Origin: Leucobacter insecticola
GTDB taxonomy: Bacteria > Actinomycetota > Actinomycetes > Actinomycetales > Microbacteriaceae
Assembly (NCBI RefSeq): GCF_011382965.1
Contig: NZ_CP049934.1
Location: 2,232,001 to 2,296,000 of the forward strand
Length of the DNA: 64,000 nucleotides
Direction: 5' to 3'
The notes under the pieces are model-generated. The model was given only the letters and a program-made list of their open reading frames with translations, did not search any database and had not been told where the DNA came from. How positions within the stretch are numbered: the stretch's first letter is position 1; each line of letters begins with the position of its first letter. Below are positions 55,493-64,000 of the stretch, piece after piece. The translations under genes and the position numbers were made by a program.

Positions 55493-57027
55493 TAGCGTGC
55501 CGCCTTTCCGGTGGATGCGCCCGCAAGGGAGGGGGTCTGCGCCCAGAACGGTGTTCCGTCTCGTTCTTCAATCAGTCGTTCGATTGCGGCACCGGCGCGG
55601 TAGAGCCTGGCGTCTTCGAACGCGGGTGCCATCAGTTGCAGACCCACGGGCAGTCCGTCTTCTGCGGCCGTACCGATCGGCAGGCTGAGGCCCGGGATCC
55701 CCGCCAAGTTGGCCGGGATCGTGGTGGCATCGTTAAGGTAATCCTGCATCGGATCGCCCGAGTGCTCGCCAAGCTTCCACGCAGTGGTGGGAGCGGTCGG
55801 CGAGGCAATGATGTCGACCCGCTCGAAAGCGCTGGCGAAGTCACGCTGAATCAGCGTGCGGACTTTCTGCGCGCTGCCATAGTAGGCGTCGTAGTAACCA
55901 GCTGACAGAGCGTAGGTGCCCAGGATCACGCGCCGCTTCACCTCGGCGCCGAAGCCGGCCGCGCGGGTCGCGCTCATCACGCCCTCGACGGTGCCGCCGC
56001 CGTCAGGTGTCACCCGGAGCCCGAAGCGCACCGAGTCGTACTTTGCGAGGTTACTCGAGGCCTCAGCGGGCAGGATCAGGTAATACGCGGCCACGGCGTA
56101 CTCGAAGTGAGGGGCCTCAATCTCAACAATCTCAGCGCCCTGAGCCGTCAGCAGCGCGAGCGATTGTTCAAAACGAGCCTTCACTCCGGGCTGCACTCCG
56201 TCAAGCATGAGCTGCTTCACAACGCCGACGCGAAGTCCGCGCAGTGAATCAGTTGCGGCGCCCTCACGAGCGGCCCGGGCCATCGACGGCCAGGCGAAAT
56301 CGAGGGAGGTGGAGTCGTGGTGGTCGTGGCCCGCCACGACATCGTGCAGCAAAGCCGTGTCGAGGACCGTGCGCGCGCAGGGACCCACCTGGTCCAGGGA
56401 AGAGGCCAGCGCGATCGCGCCGTAGCGGCTGACGCCACCATAGGTTGGCTTCGCGCCGACCGTGCCGGTGAGGGCAGCGGGCTGACGGATCGATCCGCCC
56501 GTGTCGGAGCCGAGCGCGAGCGGTGCTTCAAAGGCACTTACCGCCGCAGCCGAGCCGCCGCCGGAGCCGCCGGGCACCCGGTCAAGCTGCCAGGGATTGC
56601 GCGTCGGGCCGTAGGCGGAGTTCTCGGTGGAGGATCCCATCGCGAACTCGTCCATATTGGTCTTGCCGATGGACACCAGGCCCGCGGCACGAGCTTTCGC
56701 CACGGTGGTCGCGTCGTAGGGCGACATGTAGCCCTCAAGGATCCGCGATCCCGAGGTCGAGGGCATGTCGGTTGTGACGAGCACGTCTTTCACCGCGAGC
56801 GGCACCCCGGCGAGCTCGCCAAGCGTCTCGCCTGCCGCACGCCGCTCATCGATCGAACGCGCGGCCGCGAGCGAAGCCTCCGCGTTCGTTGCAAGAAAGG
56901 CATTGACCTGGCCATCGACGGCCTCGATCCGGTCGAGGTGCGCGCGCACGGCTTCTTCCGAAGACACCTCGCGGGCGGACAGCTTCGCGGCAAGCTCGGC
57001 CGCGGTCAGCTGAATCAGCTCAGACAT
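55492..57027 (-). CDS. gatA: Asp-tRNA(Asn)/Glu-tRNA(Gln) amidotransferase subunit A
   Basis: The 511-residue amidase has the catalytic lysine in [13 protein letters not shown], the [20 protein letters not shown] block and the Ser-cis-Ser region [14 protein letters not shown] and [17 protein letters not shown]. It frees ammonia from glutamine for GatB. It starts directly after gatC, which ends at 57028. Confidence 0.97.
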   Translation of the reverse strand: MSELIQLTAAELAAKLSAREVSSEEAVRAHLDRIEAVDGQVNAFLATNAEASLAAARSIDERRAAGETLGELAGVPLAVKDVLVTTDMPSTSGSRILEGYMSPYDATTVAKARAAGLVSIGKTNMDEFAMGSSTENSAYGPTRNPWQLDRVPGGSGGGSAAAVSAFEAPLALGSDTGGSIRQPAALTGTVGAKPTYGGVSRYGAIALASSLDQVGPCARTVLDTALLHDVVAGHDHHDSTSLDFAWPSMARAAREGAATDSLRGLRVGVVKQLMLDGVQPGVKARFEQSLALLTAQGAEIVEIEAPHFEYAVAAYYLILPAEASSNLAKYDSVRFGLRVTPDGGGTVEGVMSATRAAGFGAEVKRRVILGTYALSAGYYDAYYGSAQKVRTLIQRDFASAFERVDIIASPTAPTTAWKLGEHSGDPMQDYLNDATTIPANLAGIPGLSLPIGTAAEDGLPVGLQLMAPAFEDARLYRAGAAIERLIEERDGTPFWAQTPSLAGASTGKAAR

Positions 57028-57363
57028 CTACTGCTCCTCCCCCAGAATAGAAGACACGCGGAACATGCCATCACTCGTCTCGGGCGCGTTTGCGAGCGCC
57101 TCCTCGCGCGTCAGCACATCGGCAATCACGTCCTCACGCATCACGTTGTTGAGCGGCAGCGGGTGGCTGGTCGCGGGCACATCGGCCCCAGCGACTTCGC
57201 TCACCTTTGCAATATTGGTGAGGATCGAGCCGAGTTCGGTTGTGAGGCTCGACACCTCGGCCTCGGTAAGTGCAATCCGGGCGAGACCTGCGAGATGCTG
57301 CACGGTCTCCGCCGTGATCTCGCCGTTCGCTCCGGTGCGGACTGCCGCACTGGTTTCAGGCAT
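57028..57363 (-). CDS. gatC: Asp-tRNA(Asn)/Glu-tRNA(Gln) amidotransferase subunit C
   Basis: The 111-residue linker subunit has the family pattern ITAETVQHLAGLARIALTEA, SILTNIAKVSEVAGADVP and LREEALANAPETSDGMFRV-like C-terminus (TREEALANAPE, GMFRVSSIL). It wraps GatA and GatB. The ATG at 57363 is the family start; an upstream frame start at 57402 is less likely. Confidence 0.93.
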   Translation of the reverse strand: MPETSAAVRTGANGEITAETVQHLAGLARIALTEAEVSSLTTELGSILTNIAKVSEVAGADVPATSHPLPLNNVMREDVIADVLTREEALANAPETSDGMFRVSSILGEEQ

Positions 57364-57484
57364 GCTGCTCCATCGATGAAGTGGGTCGGTGAACCTCACC
57401 ATCCTATCGCTGATGCTTGCGACGGGGGGTTCTCTGAGAAGCCCGAGGTGTCACAGCAGGAGGCAGGACAGCGCGTTCAAGTGG

Positions 57485-57763
57485 CTACTGTGCAGGCCAG
57501 AGCCTTGAGGTGTGCGTGATGGCGAGCACCGAGATCGTATCGTCAACAACTTCATAGACGATTCGATAGTGGCCTACCGGGAAGAGGTCACGTGTTCCCC
57601 GGACAAGACCGGGGCGTCCAAGCAAGGGATTCCCGCAGAGGTGCTCGAGAGCATCTGCGAAGGCTTGGTCGACACGAATCGCGGCCGCTGGATTCTCTGC
57701 AGCGAGATAGTCCCAGATCGCAATACGATCCGCGCGGGCCTCTGCGCTCCAGAGGAGTCTCAC
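57485..57763 (-). CDS. RelE/ParE-family toxin
   Basis: The 92-residue protein has the ParE/RelE pattern: LLWSAEARADRIAIWDYLAA, then NPLLGRPGLVRGTRDLFPVG, and a C-terminal YRIVYEVVDDTISVLAITHT. Proteins of this fold cleave mRNA on the ribosome or poison gyrase. It overlaps the upstream antitoxin gene by four bases, so the pair is a type II module with antitoxin first. It separates gatC from tag and is probably an acquired insertion in the otherwise conserved ligA-gat region. Confidence 0.9.
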   Translation of the reverse strand: MRLLWSAEARADRIAIWDYLAAENPAAAIRVDQAFADALEHLCGNPLLGRPGLVRGTRDLFPVGHYRIVYEVVDDTISVLAITHTSRLWPAQ

Positions 57764-58029
57764 ACTGCGGCGTTCCGGCGGTCGGCGAACTCAGCCTCAA
57801 TGCTGGGCGAGTCAATGCCTCCACCCGCGACGAGTGAAGCGCGCGCAAGCTCCACCTTCTTCGTGAGAAAAGACTGATACTCACGCTCGCTGCGCTGGCG
57901 CTCAACGTAGTCTCGCATAAGTTCTCGAGCGATCTGCGAAGCTGGACGATGCACCGCCCGCGCCTCCTCCACGAAGCTATCCCGGAGTTCTTGTTCGAGC
58001 TTCATAGTAAATACGGCGCTCTTGCTCAC
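57760..58029 (-). CDS. Ribbon-helix-helix antitoxin
   Basis: The 89-residue protein begins with a ribbon-helix-helix DNA-binding domain (AVFTMKLEQELRDSFVEEAR, then RPASQIARELMRDYVERQ) and ends with a disordered toxin-binding tail. AGGAGGT precedes the start. A long palindrome upstream is its probable operator. Confidence 0.85.
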   Translation of the reverse strand: MSKSAVFTMKLEQELRDSFVEEARAVHRPASQIARELMRDYVERQRSEREYQSFLTKKVELARASLVAGGGIDSPSIEAEFADRRNAAV

Positions 58030-58046
58030 AACGACCTCCTACGATT

Positions 58047-58080
58047 CGGTATGTACAGAGTATCACCAACGTTCATACCG
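58047..58080. promoter_or_regulatory. Toxin-antitoxin operator
   Basis: CGGTATG (58047-58053) and CATACCG (58074-58080) are perfect 7-bp inverted repeats 20 bases apart, about two helical turns, in the promoter region of the RHH/RelE pair. RHH dimers commonly bind such paired sites to repress their own operon. A -10-like GATACT lies between the arms on the reverse strand. Confidence 0.6.
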
Positions 58081-58118
58081 CTAATTCGTGCCGACAAGGC
58101 TTCCAGGTAGGGACGCGC

Positions 58119-58799
58119 TCATGACCCCACCCTCGTGCCGTCAGTGTTCCACAGGCCGGAGCAGCCGCGGCGGTGACTGCCGAGGAGGTGCACGTCGACC
58201 ATACCGATCGCGGTCATCAGCGCGTAGATCATCGTCGGCCCGACAAAGGTAAAGCCGCGGCGCTTCAACTCTTTGGATAGCGCGAGGGCTTCCTCCGAGG
58301 TGGTGGGCACCTCGCTGTCATCGCGGGGAACGGGCGAGACGTCCGGCTGAAACGACCAAATCAGCTCAGAAAACTCGGTCCCACTCTCTCGCAGACGCTG
58401 CACCGCGCGCGCATTCTGCACTGTCGCCTCGATCTTGCGCCGATTGCGAATGATCCCGGTGTCGAGCATCAGAGCGTCCACCCGCGCCGCATCAAACTCA
58501 GCAACCCGGTCGACCTCAAAACCCGCAAATGCGGCCCGAAACCCCTCGCGTCGTCGCAGAATCGTGATCCAAGACAGTCCGGCCTGAAACGACTCAAGCG
58601 CGAGCCGCTCGAACAACCCGGTCTCGTCTCGGACGGGCATGCCCCATTCGCGGTCGTAGTAATCGCGCAGCAGCGGATCGGTATTGGCCCAGCCCGCACG
58701 AATCAACATTCTCGATTCAGTTTCGCGCGGAGATTCGGCATCGGTGTCGGCTGCGGTGCAGGTTTCGGTGTTCGTGATGAGCTCGGTTGCGGGCGGCAT
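58119..58799 (-). CDS. tag: DNA-3-methyladenine glycosylase I
   Basis: The 226-residue protein has the Tag core: DREWGMPVRDETGLFERLAL, ESFQAGLSWITILRRREGFR, the DTGIIRNRRKIEATVQNAR helix and FTFVGPTMIYALMTAIGMV. It removes 3-methyladenine. The N-terminal zinc ligands of E. coli Tag (Cys4, His17) are replaced here by Ala and Tyr (RAGWA, DYYDREW), while the C-terminal His-x3-Cys (SHRRGC) remains. It has a 30-residue N-terminal extension. The start at 58799 has AAGGGGA upstream. Confidence 0.9.
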   Translation of the reverse strand: MPPATELITNTETCTAADTDAESPRETESRMLIRAGWANTDPLLRDYYDREWGMPVRDETGLFERLALESFQAGLSWITILRRREGFRAAFAGFEVDRVAEFDAARVDALMLDTGIIRNRRKIEATVQNARAVQRLRESGTEFSELIWSFQPDVSPVPRDDSEVPTTSEEALALSKELKRRGFTFVGPTMIYALMTAIGMVDVHLLGSHRRGCSGLWNTDGTRVGS

Positions 58800-58925
58800 A
58801 TCGTCCCCTTCTCAGTGCCGGATGCGTGTGAACATGGAAGTTTTCACGTCCCAACATTACGCAAAAGGAGCGCGAAGAAACCAGATAAGCAACATCTGTG
58901 GATAACTTTGATTCCCAACACCCGC

Positions 58926-62443
<3,518 letters not shown>

Positions 62444-62452
62444 GCAGACAGC

Positions 62453-62619
62453 CTAGTGCCCCGTGTCGCAAATTCGCTTCACATATCCCGGCACTCCGGC
62501 GGCGCATCACGTCGTTGTCGTCACTCGACGATGCAACGGCATCGCCTCACTCCTCCGCCTCGCGATGCATCCACCGGAGCACCGGTATCTGCAAAGCAAC
62601 TTGCGACACGGGACACTAG
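62453..62619. mobile_element. MITE-like element with CTAG target duplication
   Basis: A 159-bp core (62457-62615) has terminal inverted repeats TGCCCCGTGTCGCAA and TTGCGACACGGGACA (15 bp, one mismatch) that begin TG and end CA. Direct CTAG copies flank it (62453-62456 and 62616-62619). The interior is also an imperfect palindrome (CACTCCGG and CCGGAGCACC regions face each other). It has no coding capacity. The right CTAG includes the TAG stop of the desulfurase gene. A 4-bp YTAR-type target fits IS5-family transposases. Confidence 0.6.
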
Positions 62620-63803
62620 ACCAGTCCGGCCGCACGCGCTTTCTTTAGTGCTTCGGGGAGCGCCGCGAGCAACCTATCTACTTCGTCCTCCGTCGATCCG
62701 GCACCGAGCGTGAAACGGAGTGCGCCAGCCGCGTCTTCCTCCGGAAGCCCCATCGCGAGCAGCACATGGGAGATCTCTGCAACCCCCGCCTGGCATGCGG
62801 ATCCTACCGACACCGACACCCCCGAGGCGTCGAGCAGGTAAACGAGCGAATCACCCTGGCACCCCGCGAAGGTAAAGTGCGCGTTGCCTGGCAGCCGTGC
62901 CTCCCCCGGCGCGGATCCTCGGAGGGTCGCAGTAGGGTCGATCCGCGTCACTCCCGCAATCAGGCGGTCACGCAGCCGTGCAAGGTGCGCAAGGTGCGCG
63001 GGAAGAGGCTGCCCTGCATGATCCACGACCGTGTCAAGAGCCGCCGCAAAGGCGACCGCCCCCGCCGCGTTCTGCGTGCCTGATCGCGACCGCTGCTGCG
63101 AGCCACCGTGCAGAAGCGCCTCGGCGCCCGTGCGTCTGCCGAGCACCAGCGCGCCGACGCCCACCGGTCCCCCGATCTTGTGCGCCGACACACTGATGGC
63201 GGAGGCACCCGAGGCGGCAAAATCAATCCGTGTCTGACCGAGCGCGGAGACGGCGTCAACGTGCGCAGGAATCCCGGCATCGTGTGCGATGCGGCAGAGC
63301 TCGGAGACCGGCTGGATCGACCCCACCTCGTTGTTCGCCCATAGAAACGAGAGCAGCGCAATATTCTCCGCGCCGGCCTTCGCGATGGCGGCCTTGAGCA
63401 CGCTCGGTTGCAGCACGCCCTCATCATCGATGGGCAACCAGATCAGCTCCGCCTGCTGGGTGTCGCGCAGCCACTCGGCCGCCTCGACCGTGGCGTGGTG
63501 CTCGCCCTCGGCAACCAGGAGCGTGGACCCCCCACCCGCACGCCGCCTCGCCCAGTAGATCCCCTTCAGCGCGAGGTTAATCGACTCGGTACCGCCAGCG
63601 GTCAGGATCAGCTCAGCATGATCGCAGCCGAGAGCCTGCGCAATCCGCTCGCGAGCTCCCTCCAACAGCTCGCTCGAGCGCTGCCCGTGGCCGTGGGTCG
63701 ACGCAGGGTTACCGACACTGCTGAGGGCCCGCGCGTAAGCGCTCAGTACCTCATCCGGCATGGGCGAGGTCGCGGCGTGATCGAGGTAGGCGCCGCCAGT
63801 CAT
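62616..63803 (-). CDS. Cysteine desulfurase (IscS/NifS family)
   Basis: The 395-residue PLP enzyme has AYLDHAATSPMPDEVL at the N-terminus, EGEHHATVEAAEWLR (PLP-stacking histidine), the PLP lysine in SVSAHKIGGPVGVGAL and the catalytic cysteine loop in VSVGSACQAGVAEISHVL. It supplies sulfur to MnmA and probably to other acceptors. ATG at 63803 is preferred to the GTG at 63812. The stop codon is formed by the CTAG target of the MITE-like element. Confidence 0.95.
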   Translation of the reverse strand: MTGGAYLDHAATSPMPDEVLSAYARALSSVGNPASTHGHGQRSSELLEGARERIAQALGCDHAELILTAGGTESINLALKGIYWARRRAGGGSTLLVAEGEHHATVEAAEWLRDTQQAELIWLPIDDEGVLQPSVLKAAIAKAGAENIALLSFLWANNEVGSIQPVSELCRIAHDAGIPAHVDAVSALGQTRIDFAASGASAISVSAHKIGGPVGVGALVLGRRTGAEALLHGGSQQRSRSGTQNAAGAVAFAAALDTVVDHAGQPLPAHLAHLARLRDRLIAGVTRIDPTATLRGSAPGEARLPGNAHFTFAGCQGDSLVYLLDASGVSVSVGSACQAGVAEISHVLLAMGLPEEDAAGALRFTLGAGSTEDEVDRLLAALPEALKKARAAGLV

Positions 63804-63821
63804 CGTAAGCACCCCATCACA

Positions 63822-64000
63822 TCAGTACAGCAGGTTCGCGAGCCTGCCGCGGGCCGCAATCACGCGGGGGTCTGCGACCCCGACCACCTCGAAGAGTTCG
63901 AGCAGGCGGGCCTGAATCACCGCGCGATCCTCTTCGCTTGCCGCCGCGAAAAGATCGAGCAGACGCAAAAAGGCGTCTTCGACGTGCCCGCCGGAAAGAT
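63822..64000 (-). CDS. Thioredoxin-like/TPR co-chaperone (YbbN/CnoX type), C-terminal fragment
   Basis: Only the last 58 codons lie in the window. GGHVEDAFLRLLDLFAAASE and RAVIQARLLELFEVVG, ending in AARGRLANLLY, match the C-terminal TPR part of actinobacterial YbbN/tetratricopeptide thioredoxin-like proteins, which help protect substrates from oxidation. The thioredoxin domain lies beyond base 64000. It ends 19 bases before the desulfurase start and is probably co-transcribed with it. Confidence 0.7.
   Translation of the reverse strand, partial: LSGGHVEDAFLRLLDLFAAASEEDRAVIQARLLELFEVVGVADPRVIAARGRLANLLY

Noticed and set aside
58898..58906. TGTGGATAA, a perfect DnaA-box sequence.
   Set aside because: A single box without neighbours or an AT-rich region, next to tag and ligA, is expected by chance in 64 kb and is no evidence for an origin.

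Overview
The window looks like chromosome from a high-GC actinobacterium, most probably Microbacteriaceae (Leucobacter-like). The reasons are the gene order (iscS-like/mnmA/ligA/gatCAB; lepB/rnhB on the reverse strand after rplS), a mycothiol-type CPWC oxidoreductase, a group II truncated haemoglobin, ClpS with DUF2017, many overlapping ATGA/TTGA start-stop junctions and several apparently leaderless genes. The genus is inference. There is no CRISPR array, no prophage and no intact insertion sequence.

Layout. 1-11.6 kb is accessory: a cut-off AlkD-like repair gene, a VOC protein, an ECF41 sigma factor facing an FAD oxidoreductase across a symmetric promoter region, a PadR/ABC efflux operon, an HTH + Clp_N/SRPBCC pair, a damaged lipoprotein gene, a TipAL-like MerR regulator followed by a thiostrepton-resistance-type rRNA methylase, and a Phd-type toxin-antitoxin pair. 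11.6-21.7 kb is a K+/Mg2+ block: kdpFABC, MgtC, MgtA behind an M-box riboswitch and a small leader ORF, and MgtE behind a large hairpin. 21.7-31.2 kb (reverse strand) holds a kinase/M23-like/aminotransferase fusion and housekeeping genes (rdgB, rph, murI, rnhB, lepB, rplS, a Nei/Fpg glycosylase, rpiB, a mycothiol-dependent reductase). 31.3-39.7 kb carries pepN, mscS, glbO, an NCS1 permease with a GlcD-like oxidase, a LysE exporter, a HhH-GPD protein and tRNA-Arg. 39.7-45.7 kb is a decaying accessory stretch: a MerR remnant, a WYL regulator and an alpha/beta hydrolase truncated head to head, a His-rich MFS exporter with its TetR regulator, GAP-family fragments and a second MFS gene. 45.7-64 kb is mostly core: def, orn, tRNA-His, a metallopeptidase, clpS, dinB, glpD-glpK, gatBAC, a RelE/RHH toxin-antitoxin pair, tag, ligA, mnmA, a cysteine desulfurase and the tail of a thioredoxin-like chaperone.

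Two points affect the reading of the whole window. First, genes that should be intact (ligA, orn, pepN, the Nei-type glycosylase, an MFS gene, the Clp_N/SRPBCC gene) each carry apparent one-base deletions, nearly all in short homopolymers. This looks more like sequence or assembly error than real decay, so these genes are annotated as one CDS spanning the break. Second, several non-coding structures stand out: the M-box leader of mgtA with a leader ORF whose Shine-Dalgarno is a 12-base perfect match, a divergent ECF41 promoter with mirror-image elements, a 159-bp MITE-like element flanked by CTAG, a 93-nt foldback between orn and tRNA-His, and three 28-bp repeats running into a 50-nt hairpin after glpK.
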